A stretch of DNA of 64,000 nucleotides from Enterobacter genomosp. O (GCF_001022965.1 NZ_LECZ01000024.1:467192-531191); one strand, 5' to 3'; positions 51,702-63,885 are shown, counted from the first letter of the stretch. Notes: generated from the sequence alone by a model not told the origin. A program made the numbers and translations.

Positions 51702-52423
51702 AACGCCTGGGTCAGGGCAGTGTAATCTTCTGAATAACGCTGGTCTGGCCCACGGATAACCATTCGGTCATTAAAGCATTCACCCTCTTTTGGCGAGAGC
51801 GCCAGCAGCACGCGGTGCGGCAGTCGTCCTTCCGTATCTGAAATATCGGTACGCAGACGTAACGTCCAGCCGATCTCCTGCGCGATACCGATGAACGTGT
51901 TGCCCGTACTCTCCGGCAGAACCACGCAGAAAAAACCCTCTTCGGAGATCAGTTCTGCCGCACTGGTGAGCAGCGCTTTATGATCGAGGGAGCTGGTATA
52001 ACGCGCCTGTTCGCGCTCAGGCGAGCCGCACTCAACGCCGGGTTCGTAGTAGGGAGGGTTGCTGACGATCAGATCGTAACGCGCGGTTTGTTCAGGCGCC
52101 CAGGTCAGTATATCTGCGCATTCGACTCTCATTCGGGCTGCCCATGGGGATTCAGCCACATTTTCACTCGCCTGCTCTGCGGCCTGCGCATCCAGTTCAA
52201 CGGCATCAATGGTGACATGCTCTTCCGTACGCTGTGCCAGCATCAACGCCACCAGCCCGCTACCGGTACCGATATCAAGAATACGCTTAACGCCTGCGAC
52301 AGGCGCCCATGCTCCCAGTAAAATACCGTCTGTACCGACTTTCATGGCACAGCGATCGTGAGCGACAAAAAATTGTTTAAACGTAAAACCATCGCGGCGC
52401 AGCTGCGCTTTGAGTTGAGACAT
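51686..52423 (-). CDS. trmN6: tRNA1(Val) (adenine-37-N6)-methyltransferase
   Basis: Rossmann-fold methyltransferase of 245 residues (yfiC in E. coli) that makes m6A37 in tRNA-Val. The SAM loop is [17 protein letters not shown], and the catalytic NPPYY motif, typical of N6-adenine methyltransferases, is in [13 protein letters not shown]. The start at 52423 gives [19 protein letters not shown] as in E. coli; a 25-codon extension is rejected. It is divergent from srmB. Confidence 0.95.
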   Translation of the reverse strand: MSQLKAQLRRDGFTFKQFFVAHDRCAMKVGTDGILLGAWAPVAGVKRILDIGTGSGLVALMLAQRTEEHVTIDAVELDAQAAEQASENVAESPWAARMRVECADILTWAPEQTARYDLIVSNPPYYEPGVECGSPEREQARYTSSLDHKALLTSAAELISEEGFFCVVLPESTGNTFIGIAQEIGWTLRLRTDISDTEGRLPHRVLLALSPKEGECFNDRMVIRGPDQRYSEDYTALTQAFYLFM

Positions 52424-52555
52424 GTCAGGGCAACCTTCTAAGTGAAACTGGAGTAGCATAGGGGAAAGCGAAGTGGCCGAAAAGCGATATCCATACAAAC
52501 AGATGAAGATTACAGCCGTAACGTCTATAATCAGCGCCCCACACAGAGGTAGAAC

Positions 52556-53882
<1,327 letters not shown>

Positions 53883-53884
<2 letters not shown>

Positions 53885-53914
53885 AAAAAAGCCGGGAAAA
53901 TCCCGGCTTTTTTA
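53883..53914. terminator. Bidirectional terminator between srmB and grcA
   Basis: Stem GCCGGGA/TCCCGGC (53891-53897 with 53901-53907), loop AAA, preceded by eight A residues and followed by six T residues. It serves both convergent genes; the A run overlaps the srmB stop. Confidence 0.92.
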
Positions 53915-53934
53915 TTCCCCCCAGTCTGAAGCCG

Positions 53935-54318
53935 TTACAGGCTTTCAGTAAAGGTACGCGCGATAACGTCGCGCTGCTGCTCTGGGGTGAGAGAGTTGAA
54001 GCGAACTGCATAACCAGATACGCGAATGGTCAGCTGTGGATATTTTTCTGGGTGCTCAACTGCATCCATCAGCGTTTCACGACGCAGTACGTTAACGTTC
54101 AGGTGCTGACCACCTTCCACGCGCACTTCCGGTTTCACTTCCATTGGAATTTCACGGTACTCGATCTCGCCCAGTTTGCTTACCGGCACGATTTCATCTT
54201 CTGCAAAACCTGCTTTCGCTACGACGCAGCGCGCTTCGTTTTTCTCGCTGTCCAGCAGCCAGAAAGAGTTGAGCAGATCGTCGTTTGCAGCTTTAGTAAT
54301 CTGGATACCTGTAATCAT
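53935..54318 (-). CDS. grcA: Autonomous glycyl radical cofactor GrcA
   Basis: A 127-residue protein resembling the C-terminus of pyruvate formate-lyase; it can replace that part when oxygen has damaged the enzyme. The radical glycine is Gly102 in [13 protein letters not shown] perfect FNR site lies 107 bases upstream, consistent with anaerobic induction. The protein is almost identical to E. coli GrcA (YfiD). Confidence 0.97.
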   Translation of the reverse strand: MITGIQITKAANDDLLNSFWLLDSEKNEARCVVAKAGFAEDEIVPVSKLGEIEYREIPMEVKPEVRVEGGQHLNVNVLRRETLMDAVEHPEKYPQLTIRVSGYAVRFNSLTPEQQRDVIARTFTESL

Positions 54319-54424
54319 GTGTTGCCTCCCTTAGGCTACATTAACTGATGTCGGCCTCTCGCGGCCAATTGGTAAAACCATTGTTTCTTGTGTGTATATA
54401 TATCATTCACACCACCGCGATTTA

Positions 54425-54438
54425 TTGATTTAAATCAA
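54425..54438 (-). promoter_or_regulatory. FNR site upstream of grcA, in the 314-base grcA-ung gap
   Basis: TTGATTTAAATCAA is a perfect FNR palindrome (TTGAT-N4-ATCAA). FNR activates grcA without oxygen in E. coli. The rest of the gap (54319-54632) is AT-rich, with no reading frame or hairpin that I can assign; it must hold the ung promoter near its right end. Confidence 0.85.
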
Positions 54439-54632
54439 CAAAAACACCAACCACACAAAGTGTATGGTCTGAATTTATTGTTCCAGATCAATTTCACAAC
54501 CTTACCAATTCAATTCAACCTGCATAATTTCAACATAAATTGAGTGACTTACGCGCATTTTCCGCCTGTAATTTTGCGCCCGTGAATTTAACGGTTAAGC
54601 TAGTCACAGATTGAGATTCGCAGGAGAGCGAG

Positions 54633-55322
54633 ATGACGACACCTTTAACCTGGCATGACGTGCTGGCAGAAGAAAAGCAGCAGCCTTATTTTATCAATAC
54701 GCTCAGCACCGTTGCCGCTGAACGTCAGTCCGGACAGACAATTTATCCGCCGCAGAAAGATGTGTTCAACGCATTCCGCTACACCGAGCTGAGCGATGTG
54801 AAGGTGGTCATTCTGGGTCAGGATCCCTATCACGGCCCAGGGCAAGCACATGGACTGGCCTTTTCCGTGCGTCCGGGCGTGGCTATCCCGCCTTCCCTGC
54901 TCAATATGTATAAAGAGCTTGAGGGAACCGTGCCCGGGTTTACCCGCCCCACTCACGGCTATCTGGAAAGCTGGGCGCGCCAGGGCGTGCTGTTATTGAA
55001 TACGGTGCTCACCGTACGGGCGGGCCAGGCGCACTCGCACGCCAGCCTGGGCTGGGAGACGTTTACCGATAAAGTCATCAGCCTTATCAATGAACATCGT
55101 GAAGGGGTCGTGTTTTTACTGTGGGGGTCGCATGCGCAGAAGAAAGGAGCGATCATCGACCGTCAGCGCCATCACGTCCTGAAAGCACCGCACCCGTCCC
55201 CGCTGTCTGCACATCGAGGTTTCTTTGGCAGTAATCATTTTGTTCTGGCGAATGAGTGGCTGGAAAAACGTGGCGAAACGCCAATTGACTGGATGCCAGT
55301 GTTACCGGCAGAAAGCGAGTAG
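54633..55322 (+). CDS. ung: Uracil-DNA glycosylase Ung
   Basis: Removes uracil from DNA, the first step of base-excision repair. The 229-residue protein shows the catalytic water-activating loop [13 protein letters not shown] (Asp64 equivalent) and the Leu intercalation loop [13 protein letters not shown] (catalytic His). The start follows AGGAGAG. It is convergent with yfiF. Confidence 0.98.
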   Translation: MTTPLTWHDVLAEEKQQPYFINTLSTVAAERQSGQTIYPPQKDVFNAFRYTELSDVKVVILGQDPYHGPGQAHGLAFSVRPGVAIPPSLLNMYKELEGTVPGFTRPTHGYLESWARQGVLLLNTVLTVRAGQAHSHASLGWETFTDKVISLINEHREGVVFLLWGSHAQKKGAIIDRQRHHVLKAPHPSPLSAHRGFFGSNHFVLANEWLEKRGETPIDWMPVLPAESE

Positions 55323-55328
55323 TTTGAG

Positions 55329-55358
55329 TTTGTATGCCCGGTGAACCGGGCATACAAA
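55329..55358. repeat. Perfect hairpin between ung and yfiF
   Basis: A 13-bp perfect inverted repeat (TTTGTATGCCCGG with CCGGGCATACAAA), loop TGAA, in the 48-base gap between two convergent genes. It has no clear T run on either strand, so it is not a classical terminator, but it may block 3' decay or use factor-dependent ending. Confidence 0.7.
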
Positions 55359-55370
55359 AAGCATAAAGGC

Positions 55371-56501
55371 TTACGCTTTGTTCTGACGCCACCATTCGGC
55401 CAGCAGCACGCCGGTCGCAACGGAAACGTTCAGACTTTCCACATTGCCCGTCCCGTCGATAGAGACGCTCAGATCCGCACTGGAGAGCGCCGCGTCAGAC
55501 AGACCATCGCGCTCCTGACCCAGCACCAGCACCATTTTACGCGGCAGTGTCGCTTTAAACAGCGGCGTACCGGCGTGGCTCGAGGTGGTGACGATGGAAT
55601 AGCCCGCTTTACGGAACTGCTCAAGGGCATCCAGAACGCTGTCGCCGGTGATCGGCTGTACGTGCTCGGCTCCACCTTCCGCAGTACGGATCGCGGCGCC
55701 GGATTCCAGTAGCGCGGCATCCTGCAACAGCACGCCTTTCACGCCAAAGTGCGCGCAACTGCGCATCATTGCGCCCAGGTTATGCGGGTTGCCAACATCT
55801 TCCAGAGCCAGCACGCAGTCATCGGCATCCGCCTGGCTGACCCACTGCTGCACGGTCGTGCCGTTACGTTTTTTGATCAGGAAGCAAACGCCGCCGTGGT
55901 GCTCGGTGCCAGACGCTTTGGTCAGCTCGGCATCATCAACCACGTGGTAGGCTTTACGGTTTGCCGCCATCCAGCGCAGCGCTTCTTTAAAGCGCGGGGT
56001 CACGCTCTGGATAAACCAGGCGCGGACGATACACTCAGGACGGCTCTGGAACAGCGCCTGGCAGGCGTTCTCGCCATACACGCGGGTCTCTTCCGCGCGC
56101 TGACGGCGCAGCACTTCCGGGTCGATAAAGCTTTTACCGCTGATACCGCCGTGATCGGCTTTTTCTGGCATCTCATCACCAGGGGCGCGAGAAACAGTGC
56201 GCCACGGGGAAGCGTTATCACGTGAGAAATCATCACGCGGACGATCGTCGCGTGGACGGTCACTACGTGGGCGGTCGGAACGCGGACGGTCATCGCGTTT
56301 GCGATCGTCACGTTTGCGGTCATCACTGCGGTTGTTTCTGTCATCGCGGGCGGGGCGACGGCCACCGTCTGCACGAGAAGACGCCGGACGCCCGCCACCT
56401 TTTCCGGTACGCGGATTTTGGGTGCGTTTATCAGAGTCATCATCACTGCGGACATACATCACTTTGACCTTGCCGCTTTTGTTTTTCATTTCGTCGTTCA
56501 T
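55371..56501 (-). CDS. yfiF: SpoU-family RNA methyltransferase YfiF (TrmG-like), with expanded D/R repeat
   Basis: Predicted 2'-O-ribose methyltransferase of the SPOUT class. The 376-residue protein has a basic, disordered N-terminal region (about 1-110), a SpoU substrate-binding domain (about 125-200) and a SPOUT catalytic domain (about 215-376) with the three conserved motifs [27 protein letters not shown] and [10 protein letters not shown]. Residues 60-94 are seven tandem pentapeptides of the form [DS]DR[KP]R; E. coli YfiF, 345 residues, lacks this block. The start at 56501 has GGTGGAG upstream. RNA target is not known to me with certainty. Confidence 0.92.
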   Translation of the reverse strand: MNDEMKNKSGKVKVMYVRSDDDSDKRTQNPRTGKGGGRPASSRADGGRRPARDDRNNRSDDRKRDDRKRDDRPRSDRPRSDRPRDDRPRDDFSRDNASPWRTVSRAPGDEMPEKADHGGISGKSFIDPEVLRRQRAEETRVYGENACQALFQSRPECIVRAWFIQSVTPRFKEALRWMAANRKAYHVVDDAELTKASGTEHHGGVCFLIKKRNGTTVQQWVSQADADDCVLALEDVGNPHNLGAMMRSCAHFGVKGVLLQDAALLESGAAIRTAEGGAEHVQPITGDSVLDALEQFRKAGYSIVTTSSHAGTPLFKATLPRKMVLVLGQERDGLSDAALSSADLSVSIDGTGNVESLNVSVATGVLLAEWWRQNKA

Positions 56502-56705
56502 GCTTTTCTCCACCAGCGCTGCGCGAAGCGCGCAGATTACCCGATGTGCCAGCGCATAGCCATAATTTCGTACAAAAGCCTGTGACTATTGTTCTCATTG
56601 AATAAAACGCATTGTTGTTTCAAACAGGCTCACTGATAATATGTAACATATTAGAAACATTATCGGCATACTGCCGCTGTCCCACGGCTCTATCAGAGGT
56701 TAGTT

Positions 56706-57125
56706 ATGAATACCGTATGTGCCAACTGTCAGGCTCTTAATCGCATTCCGGACGATCGGATTGAAGATGGTGCGAAATGCGGACGTTGTGGCCATGAATT
56801 GTTTGATGGCGATGTCATTAACGCGACGGGTGCTACGCTGGACAAACTCCTCAAGGACGATCTTCCTGTCGTGATCGATTTCTGGGCGCCATGGTGCGGC
56901 CCATGCCGAAACTTCGCGCCGATTTTTGAGGATGTGGCCGAAGAGCGCAGCGGTAAGATGCGCTTCGTGAAGGTCAATACCGAGGCGGAGCGCGAGCTCA
57001 GCGCACGTTTTCAGATCCGCAGTATTCCTACCATTATGATCTTCAAAAACGGTGAAATGGTCGACATGCTCAACGGTGCGGTTCCGAAAGCTCCGTTCGA
57101 TAGCTGGTTAAACGAATCACTGTAA
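56706..57125 (+). CDS. trxC: Thioredoxin 2 (TrxC)
   Basis: Cytoplasmic thiol reductase, induced by OxyR in E. coli. The 139-residue protein has an N-terminal zinc motif (Cys5, Cys8, Cys25, Cys28) and the thioredoxin active site WCGPC with Cys64 and Cys67. Upstream, a possible sigma-70 promoter TTGTTT/TAATAT with 16-base spacing is visible near 56610-56640; a convincing OxyR site was not found by eye. Confidence 0.97.
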   Translation: MNTVCANCQALNRIPDDRIEDGAKCGRCGHELFDGDVINATGATLDKLLKDDLPVVIDFWAPWCGPCRNFAPIFEDVAEERSGKMRFVKVNTEAERELSARFQIRSIPTIMIFKNGEMVDMLNGAVPKAPFDSWLNESL

Positions 57126-57195
57126 CAATCCCAGGGGCACATCTTGTGCCCCGCTCCCGCCTCTGCGAAAATAGCGTTTTTCCTGCATTTCGCCC

Positions 57196-57894
57196 ATGAC
57201 TGATAACGCTGTCCTTAAATTACGTGCCGAGCGCCTTGCGCGCGCGACTCGCCCCTTTCTTGCCCGCGGCAATCGTATTCGTCGCTGTCAGCGCTGCCTG
57301 CTACCGCTGAAGGTTTGCCTGTGCGAGACGCTCGCCCCAAGTACGGCAGAGAGCCGTTTTTGTCTGGTCATGTTCGATACCGAACCGATGAAGCCCAGCA
57401 ATACGGGGCGTCTTATCGCCGATATTCTGCCGGACACCGTCGCGTTTCAGTGGTCCCGTACCGAACCGCCGCAGGCCCTGCTCGACCTGGTGGCAAACCC
57501 GGACTATCAGCCAATGGTCGTTTTCCCGGCCTCTTATGCAGGTGCAGATCGTCAGGTGCTTGCGGCGCCGCCATCCGGTAAACCGCCGCTGTTTATTATG
57601 CTGGACGGCACCTGGACCGAAGCGCGCAAAATGTTTCGCAAAAGCCCATACCTCGACGCCCTGCCGGTGATATCTGTCGACCTTTCCCGCGTTTCCGCCT
57701 ATCGACTGCGCGAAGCGCATGCTGACGGGCAATACTGCACCGCCGAGGTGGCCATTGCGCTTCTGGATCTGGCGGGAGATACCGCTGCGGCAACCGCTCT
57801 GGGCAACCATTTCTCATGTTTTCGCGAGCGCTATCTGGCAGGAAAAACCGTTCATAAGGGCAGTGTCACAGCAACAGAGCCAGAAAGCGTTTAA
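57196..57894 (+). CDS. tapT: tRNA aminocarboxypropyltransferase TapT
   Basis: DTW-domain protein of 232 residues (yfiP in E. coli) that adds the acp group of SAM to uridine 47 of tRNA. The defining motif is MLDGTWTEARKMFRKSPYL (the DTW region), and a four-cysteine cluster near the N-terminus (RCQRCLLPLKVCLCETL) probably binds zinc. It is followed 35 bases on by patZ on the same strand, so they may share a transcript. Confidence 0.94.
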   Translation: MTDNAVLKLRAERLARATRPFLARGNRIRRCQRCLLPLKVCLCETLAPSTAESRFCLVMFDTEPMKPSNTGRLIADILPDTVAFQWSRTEPPQALLDLVANPDYQPMVVFPASYAGADRQVLAAPPSGKPPLFIMLDGTWTEARKMFRKSPYLDALPVISVDLSRVSAYRLREAHADGQYCTAEVAIALLDLAGDTAAATALGNHFSCFRERYLAGKTVHKGSVTATEPESV

Positions 57895-57929
57895 AATCAT
57901 CGGGTCGCTTGCATTCACAGGAGGCCTGC

Positions 57930-60593
57930 ATGAGCCAGCGAGGGTTAGAAGCGCTACTTCGTCCTAAATCCATTGCCGTGATCGGCGCATCAATGAAACC
58001 GGATCGTGCTGGCTATCTGATGATGCGTAACCTGCTGGCCGGGGGATTTAATGGCCCCGTCATGCCCGTCACGCCGGCTTATAAAGCCGTTCAGGGAGTG
58101 CTTGCATGGCCTGATGTACAAAGCCTGCCTTTCGTGCCGGATCTTGCCGTACTTTGTACTAACGCGAAGCGTAATCCGGAACTGCTGGAGTCACTCGGCA
58201 AGAAAGGGTGTAAAACCTGCATTATTCTTTCCTCTCCGCCTGAGCAGAAAGCCGAGCTTCTGGCCTGCGCCAGCCGCTATCAAATGCGCATCCTGGGGCC
58301 AAACAGTCTGGGTCTGCTCGCCCCCTGGCAGGGGCTGAATGCCAGTTTCTCCCCGGTCCCAATCCGCAAAGGCAAGCTCGCTTTTATTTCGCAGTCGGCT
58401 GCGGTATCAAACACCATCCTCGACTGGGCGCAGCAGCGTGAAATGGGATTCTCCTACTTCATTGCCCTCGGCGACAGTCTGGATATCGACGTTGATGAAC
58501 TGCTGGATTTTCTGGCGCGTGACGGCAAAACCAGTGCGATCCTGCTTTATCTTGAGCACCTCAGCGACGCCCGTCGTTTTGTATCGGCTTCGCGAAGCGC
58601 TTCGCGCAATAAGCCGATCCTGGTGATCAAAAGCGGACGCAGCCCTGCAGCACAGCGTCTGCTGCATTCGCATTCCGGTATGGATCCTGCCTGGGATGCT
58701 GCCATTCAGCGCGCGGGGTTGCTGCGGGTACAGGATACGCACGAGCTTTTTTCCGCCGTTGAGACGTTAAGCCATATGCGCCCGCTGCGCGGCGAGAAGT
58801 TAATGATTGTCAGCAATGGTGCCGCCCCTGCTGCACTTGCGCTGGACGAGCTGTGGCGGCGCTTCGGCAAGCTGGCAACGCTGAGTGAAGAGACGCTGCA
58901 GCGCCTGAGAGAAGCGCTTCCGGCAAGCGTTACGCCCGGCAATCCGCTTGATTTGCGCGATGACGCCAGCAGCGAGCGCTATATCCGTGCTATCTCCATT
59001 TTGCTGGATAGCCAGGATTTCGATGCGCTGATGATTATCCACTCCCCCAGCGCGGTTGCACCAGGTAGTGAAAGCGCGCGCGCACTTATTGATGCTGTGC
59101 GTAATCATCCGCGAGGCAAATACGTCACCCTGCTGACCAACTGGTGCGGTGAGTTTTCCTCTCAGGAAGCGCGACGCTTGTTCAGCGAAGCCGGGCTACC
59201 AACCTATCGCACGCCGGAAGGCACCATCACCGCGTTTATGCATATGGTGGAATATCGCCGCAACCAGAAACAGCTACGTGAAACGCCGGCGTTGCCCGGT
59301 AACCTGACGGCGAACACCGTTGACGTTCACCGGCTGTTGCAGCAGGCTATCGAAGAGGGCGCGACGTCGCTTGATACGCACGAAGTTCAACCCATTCTGG
59401 GTAGCTACGGCATGCAAACCCTACCGACTTGGATCGCCAGCGACAGCGCCGAGGCCGTGCATATTGCTGAGCAAATTGGCTACCCGGTTGCCCTTAAGCT
59501 GCGTTCTCCGGATATCCCGCATAAGTCTGATGTTCAGGGGGTCATGTTATACCTGCGCACGGCAACAGAGGTACAGCAGGCCGCAGACGCCATCTTCGAC
59601 CGCGTCAAAATGGCCTGGCCGCAGGCAAGGATCCACGGACTGCTGGTGCAAAGCATGGCTAACCGCGCAGGGGCTCAGGAGTTACGGGTTGTGGTCGAAC
59701 ACGATCCGGTGTTTGGCCCCCTCATCATGCTGGGAGAAGGCGGTGTGGAATGGCGTCCTGAAGAACAAGCCGTGGTGGCATTACCGCCGCTGAACATGAA
59801 TCTGGCGCGTTATCTGATCATTCAGGCGATTAAAAGCAAAAAGATCCGAGGCCGGAGTGCGCTGCGTCCGCTCGATATTGCCGGGTTAAGTCAGTTTCTG
59901 GTGCAGGTGTCTAACCTGATTGTGGATTGCGCAGAGATCCAGCGGCTGGATATTCATCCGCTTCTCGCCTCCGGCAGCGAGTTTACGGCGCTGGACGTGA
60001 CGCTAGATATCGCGCCATTCGAAGGTGACAGAGAGAGCCGTCTGGCGATCCGGCCATATCCTCTACAGCTGGAGGAATGGGTTGAGATGAAAAATGGGGA
60101 ACGCGCCTTGTTCCGCCCTATTCTGCCGGAGGATGAACCTCAGCTGCGAGCCTTTATCTCTCAGGTCACGAAAGAAGATCTCTATTATCGCTATTTTAGC
60201 GAAATCAACGAATTTACCCACGATGATTTAGCTAATATGACCCAGATCGACTACGATCGAGAAATGGCGTTTGTTGCCGTTCGTCGCTCCGATAAGGGAG
60301 ATGAGATCCTCGGCGTCACGCGTGCTATTTCTGACCCGGACAACGTTGATGCGGAATTTGCGGTGCTGGTTCGCTCCGATCTTAAAGGTCTGGGCCTTGG
60401 AAGACGGCTGCTGGAAAAACTCATCAGTTATACGCGAGATCACGGATTGATACGTCTCAATGGCATTACTATGCCTAACAATCGCGGTATGGTGACCCTG
60501 GCGCGAAAACTTGGATTTGAGGTTGATATTCAGCTGGACGAAGGTATTGTTGCCTTGTCCCTTAGTCTGACATCGGCAGACAAACACAAGTAA
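57930..60593 (+). CDS. patZ: Protein lysine acetyltransferase PatZ (Pat/YfiQ)
   Basis: Acetylates lysines of acetyl-CoA synthetase and other enzymes, linking acetyl-CoA supply to metabolism. The 887-residue protein has an N-terminal acyl-CoA-synthetase (ADP-forming)-like part (about 1-700; SIAVIGASMKPDRAGY, SQSAAVSNTILDWAQ, ALKLRSPDIPHKSDVQGV), catalytically silent in the family, and a C-terminal GNAT domain (about 727-887; AVLVRSDLKGLGLGRRLLEKL holds the acetyl-CoA loop). The start at 57930 follows CAGGAGGC; a seven-codon extension is rejected. Confidence 0.96.
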   Translation: MSQRGLEALLRPKSIAVIGASMKPDRAGYLMMRNLLAGGFNGPVMPVTPAYKAVQGVLAWPDVQSLPFVPDLAVLCTNAKRNPELLESLGKKGCKTCIILSSPPEQKAELLACASRYQMRILGPNSLGLLAPWQGLNASFSPVPIRKGKLAFISQSAAVSNTILDWAQQREMGFSYFIALGDSLDIDVDELLDFLARDGKTSAILLYLEHLSDARRFVSASRSASRNKPILVIKSGRSPAAQRLLHSHSGMDPAWDAAIQRAGLLRVQDTHELFSAVETLSHMRPLRGEKLMIVSNGAAPAALALDELWRRFGKLATLSEETLQRLREALPASVTPGNPLDLRDDASSERYIRAISILLDSQDFDALMIIHSPSAVAPGSESARALIDAVRNHPRGKYVTLLTNWCGEFSSQEARRLFSEAGLPTYRTPEGTITAFMHMVEYRRNQKQLRETPALPGNLTANTVDVHRLLQQAIEEGATSLDTHEVQPILGSYGMQTLPTWIASDSAEAVHIAEQIGYPVALKLRSPDIPHKSDVQGVMLYLRTATEVQQAADAIFDRVKMAWPQARIHGLLVQSMANRAGAQELRVVVEHDPVFGPLIMLGEGGVEWRPEEQAVVALPPLNMNLARYLIIQAIKSKKIRGRSALRPLDIAGLSQFLVQVSNLIVDCAEIQRLDIHPLLASGSEFTALDVTLDIAPFEGDRESRLAIRPYPLQLEEWVEMKNGERALFRPILPEDEPQLRAFISQVTKEDLYYRYFSEINEFTHDDLANMTQIDYDREMAFVAVRRSDKGDEILGVTRAISDPDNVDAEFAVLVRSDLKGLGLGRRLLEKLISYTRDHGLIRLNGITMPNNRGMVTLARKLGFEVDIQLDEGIVALSLSLTSADKHK

Positions 60594-60703
60594 GCTACTG
60601 GAAATGTTACCCACTTTGGACGGGACTGGTGGTATCATTGTCCGCTTATGTTGTTTGCATGGTACAGACAACCCTTCAATGAACAGAGAAGAAACGCACT
60701 GTG

Positions 60704-62059
60704 ATGTTGTCAAAATTTAAGCGTAATAAACATCAACAACACCTTGCTCAACTACCGAAGATTTCTCAGTCAGTTGATGATGTAGAGTTCTTTTACGCTC
60801 CCGCTCATTTTCGGGAGACGCTTCTGGAAAAGATTGCCAGCGCCACGCGACGCATTTGCATTGTGGCTCTGTATCTTGAACAAGATGAAGGCGGGCGCGC
60901 GATCCTGAACGCACTCTATGAAGCCAAACGTCAGCGTCCGGAACTGGATGTTCGCGTGCTGGTAGACTGGCATCGCGCTCAGCGTGGCCGTATCGGCGCC
61001 GCCGCTTCAAACACCAATGCTGACTGGTATTGCCGCACAGCGCAGGAAAACCCTGGCGTTGATGTGCCTGTTTATGGCGTACCTGTTAATACCCGTGAAG
61101 CGCTCGGCGTCCTTCATTTCAAGGGCTTTATCATTGATGACAGCGTGCTTTACAGCGGTGCCAGTCTTAATGATGTTTACCTGCATCAGCTCGATAAATA
61201 TCGCTACGACCGTTACCATCTGATCCGTAATCCACAGATGGCCGATATCATGTTTAACTGGGTTGATAAAAATCTGGTACATGGCCGTGGTGTTAATCGC
61301 CTTGACGATCCCGAGCGTCCGAAAAGCCCGGAGATCAAAAACGATGTTCGCGCCTTCCGCCAGGAGCTGCGCGATGCGGTCTATCATTTCCAGGGCGATG
61401 CGAACAACGAAGAGTTATCCGTTACCCCGCTGGTAGGGCTCGGCAAATCAAGCCAGCTGAACAAAACGATCTTCCATCTGATGCCGTGCGCGGAGCAGAA
61501 ACTCACCATCTGCACGCCGTACTTCAACCTTCCGGCCGTGCTGGTGCGTAATATCATTCAGCTACTGCGCGACGGTAAAAAAGTGGAAATCATCGTCGGT
61601 GATAAAACGGCAAACGACTTCTACATTCCTGAAGATCAGCCGTTCAAAATCATCGGTGCGCTGCCCTATCTCTATGAGATTAACCTGCGCCGTTTCCTGA
61701 GCCGTTTACAGTACTACGTAAATACTGACCAGCTGGTTGTGCGTCTCTGGAAAGATGAAGACAACAGTTACCATCTGAAAGGCATGTGGGTCGACGACGA
61801 GTGGATGTTGCTGACCGGTAACAACCTGAACCCACGCGCGTGGCGACTGGATCTGGAAAACGCTATCCTGATCCACGACCCGCAGCATGAGTTAGCCGCA
61901 CAGCGTGAACGTGAGCTGGAACTGATTCGCACGCATACTACCGTGGTGAATCATTACCGCGAATTGCAGAGCATCGCCGATTATCCGGTGAAAGTCCGCA
62001 AGCTTATTCGCCGCTTACGTCGTATCCGTATCGACCGACTTATCAGCCGTATTCTGTAA
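60704..62059 (+). CDS. pssA: Phosphatidylserine synthase PssA
   Basis: Makes phosphatidylserine from CDP-diacylglycerol and serine, committing to phosphatidylethanolamine. The 451-residue protein belongs to the phospholipase D superfamily and has two HKD motifs, HFKGFIIDD and HLKGMWVDD. It has no membrane segment and a basic C-terminus ([19 protein letters not shown]), consistent with peripheral binding to the membrane. ATG at 60704 chosen; a GTG one codon earlier is also in frame. Confidence 0.98.
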   Translation: MLSKFKRNKHQQHLAQLPKISQSVDDVEFFYAPAHFRETLLEKIASATRRICIVALYLEQDEGGRAILNALYEAKRQRPELDVRVLVDWHRAQRGRIGAAASNTNADWYCRTAQENPGVDVPVYGVPVNTREALGVLHFKGFIIDDSVLYSGASLNDVYLHQLDKYRYDRYHLIRNPQMADIMFNWVDKNLVHGRGVNRLDDPERPKSPEIKNDVRAFRQELRDAVYHFQGDANNEELSVTPLVGLGKSSQLNKTIFHLMPCAEQKLTICTPYFNLPAVLVRNIIQLLRDGKKVEIIVGDKTANDFYIPEDQPFKIIGALPYLYEINLRRFLSRLQYYVNTDQLVVRLWKDEDNSYHLKGMWVDDEWMLLTGNNLNPRAWRLDLENAILIHDPQHELAAQRERELELIRTHTTVVNHYRELQSIADYPVKVRKLIRRLRRIRIDRLISRIL

Positions 62060-62066
62060 TATCCAG

Positions 62067-62092
62067 GCCCTGCCAACCGCAGGGCTTTTTTA
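62067..62092 (+). terminator. Rho-independent terminator of pssA
   Basis: Stem GCCCTGC/GCAGGGC (62067-62073 with 62079-62085), 5-base loop, six T residues. The yfiM ribosome-binding site GGAG (62094-62097) directly follows the T run. Confidence 0.88.
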
Positions 62093-62103
62093 TGGAGCCG
62101 TTG

Positions 62104-62427
62104 ATGCGCATTCCTTTATTACTGAGCGTCCTCTTTCTGAGTGGCTGTAGCCATATGGCCAACGACAGCTGGTCCGGACAGGATAAAGCACAACATTTCC
62201 TCGCCTCCGCGATGTTGTCCGCAGCCGGTAATGAATATGCGCAGCATCAGGGGTATAGCCGGGACCGTAGCGCGGCGATAGGGTTGATGTTCTCAGTCGG
62301 TCTTGGGACATCAAAAGAGCTGTGGGATAGCCGCCCCGCAGGGAGCGGCTGGAGCTGGAAAGATTTTGCCTGGGATGTCGCTGGCGCTACGACCGGCTAT
62401 GCCGTGTGGCAGATGGCGCATTACTAA
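62104..62427 (+). CDS. yfiM: Predicted lipoprotein YfiM
   Basis: Small lipoprotein of 107 residues, function unknown. The signal peptide ends in lipobox LSGC, and Ser follows the Cys, so outer-membrane sorting is expected. The mature part is highly like E. coli YfiM ([40 protein letters not shown]) and has two short hydrophobic stretches. ATG at 62104 preferred because GGAG lies six bases upstream; an in-frame ATG at 62092 lies in the terminator T run. It overlaps the kgtP stop by 4 bases. Confidence 0.9.
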   Translation: MRIPLLLSVLFLSGCSHMANDSWSGQDKAQHFLASAMLSAAGNEYAQHQGYSRDRSAAIGLMFSVGLGTSKELWDSRPAGSGWSWKDFAWDVAGATTGYAVWQMAHY

Positions 62428-63719
62428 AGACGAATACCTTTACCCTTGCGATGCAGCATCAGTGAGACAATGAAAGCAAGGGCTCCCATTACCGTCACGT
62501 ACCAGAAGAATGTCGTTTCACTTCCCCACGATTTAAAAGACAACGCAACGTACTCTGCCGATCCGCCAAACAACGCGTTGGCTACCGCATAAGAGAGCCC
62601 GACGCCTAAAGCACGTACCTGCGCCGGGAACATTTCGGCCTTCAGTATCCCGCTGATCGAGGTATAGAAACTGACAATCACCATCGCCAGCATAACCAGC
62701 GCAAATGCTGCATACGGCGAGGAGACATGCTGAAGCGCAGTCAGGATAGGGACGGTACAGAGCGCAGACAATCCGCCAAAAATAAGCATCGAGGTACGTC
62801 GACCAATTTTGTCCGAGAGCGCACCGACGATCGGCTGTATGAGCATAAAGACAAATAGCGCCACGGTCATGACAACGCTGGCGACGTTGGCGTGCATTCC
62901 GGTGGTATTCACCAGGTACTTTTGCATATAGGTAGTGAAAGTATAGAAACTGAGAGAGCCACCCGCAGTGAAGCCCAGCACCATCAGGAAAGCTTTTCGG
63001 TTACGCCATAACCCTTTGAATGTTCCCGCTTCCTTCAACGTCCTGACCTCTTTCTGAGAGGTTTCATCCAGCTGACGACGTAGCCAAAGCGCGACGATCG
63101 CCAGCACGGCTCCCATCGCGAAAGGGATCCGCCATCCCCAGGCATGAAGTTGTTCATCCGTCAGGATTTGCTGCAGGATCACCACCACAAGAATGGCCAG
63201 CAACTGACCACCAATAAGCGTGACATACTGGAACGAGGCGTAAAAGCCTTTACGCCCTTCCAGCGCAATCTCACTCATGTAAGTCGCACTGGTACCGTAT
63301 TCGCCACCTACCGATAATCCCTGGAATAAGCGCGCCAGTAACAGTAGCGCGGGTGCCCACGTTCCAATCGATTCATATCCCGGCAAGCAGGCGATCACCA
63401 GAGAGCCAAAGCACATCATACAAACCGAGATCAGCATAGAGGCTTTACGCCCGCGGCGATCCGCAATGCGGCCGAACAACCATCCGCCGATGGGTCGCAT
63501 CAAGAATCCTGCGGCAAATACGCCTGCCGTTTGAAGAAGTTGCGTCGTGGTGTTGCCGGAGGGGAAGAAAATATGTGCGAAGTAGAGTGAACAGAATGAG
63601 TAGACGTAAAAGTCGAACCATTCAACCAGATTCCCTGAAGAGGCGCTGACGATTGCCCATACCCTTCTTCGGGTATCACTGTTAGCCAGCGTCCCGTTTG
63701 ATGTAATGCTTTCTGTCAT
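62424..63719 (-). CDS. kgtP: Alpha-ketoglutarate permease KgtP
   Basis: Proton symporter of the major facilitator superfamily for 2-oxoglutarate, in the inner membrane. The 431-residue protein has twelve predicted membrane segments and family motifs [18 protein letters not shown] and [19 protein letters not shown]. The start at 63719 gives [10 protein letters not shown], in line with E. coli; a 17-codon extension is rejected. The upstream 166 bases to the rrn terminator are AT-rich and probably hold its promoter. Confidence 0.97.
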   Translation of the reverse strand: MTESITSNGTLANSDTRRRVWAIVSASSGNLVEWFDFYVYSFCSLYFAHIFFPSGNTTTQLLQTAGVFAAGFLMRPIGGWLFGRIADRRGRKASMLISVCMMCFGSLVIACLPGYESIGTWAPALLLLARLFQGLSVGGEYGTSATYMSEIALEGRKGFYASFQYVTLIGGQLLAILVVVILQQILTDEQLHAWGWRIPFAMGAVLAIVALWLRRQLDETSQKEVRTLKEAGTFKGLWRNRKAFLMVLGFTAGGSLSFYTFTTYMQKYLVNTTGMHANVASVVMTVALFVFMLIQPIVGALSDKIGRRTSMLIFGGLSALCTVPILTALQHVSSPYAAFALVMLAMVIVSFYTSISGILKAEMFPAQVRALGVGLSYAVANALFGGSAEYVALSFKSWGSETTFFWYVTVMGALAFIVSLMLHRKGKGIRL

Positions 63720-63885
63720 TGTGATTATGCTCCTGCCATAAACTGCGGCGTATTGAGCCAGTAGACTCAATTACCTCGTAAATGAAATGTTATAATTTTG
63801 TTATAAATAACATTGAGACAAAGATCACATATTCCATTAGCAGGATAAGGGATTAAGAGAAAGGCCAGATTGAGAAAATACAAAG

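Noticed and set aside
56560..56640. OxyR site upstream of trxC
   Set aside because: ATAG and CTAT elements occur but do not keep the required 10-base spacing.
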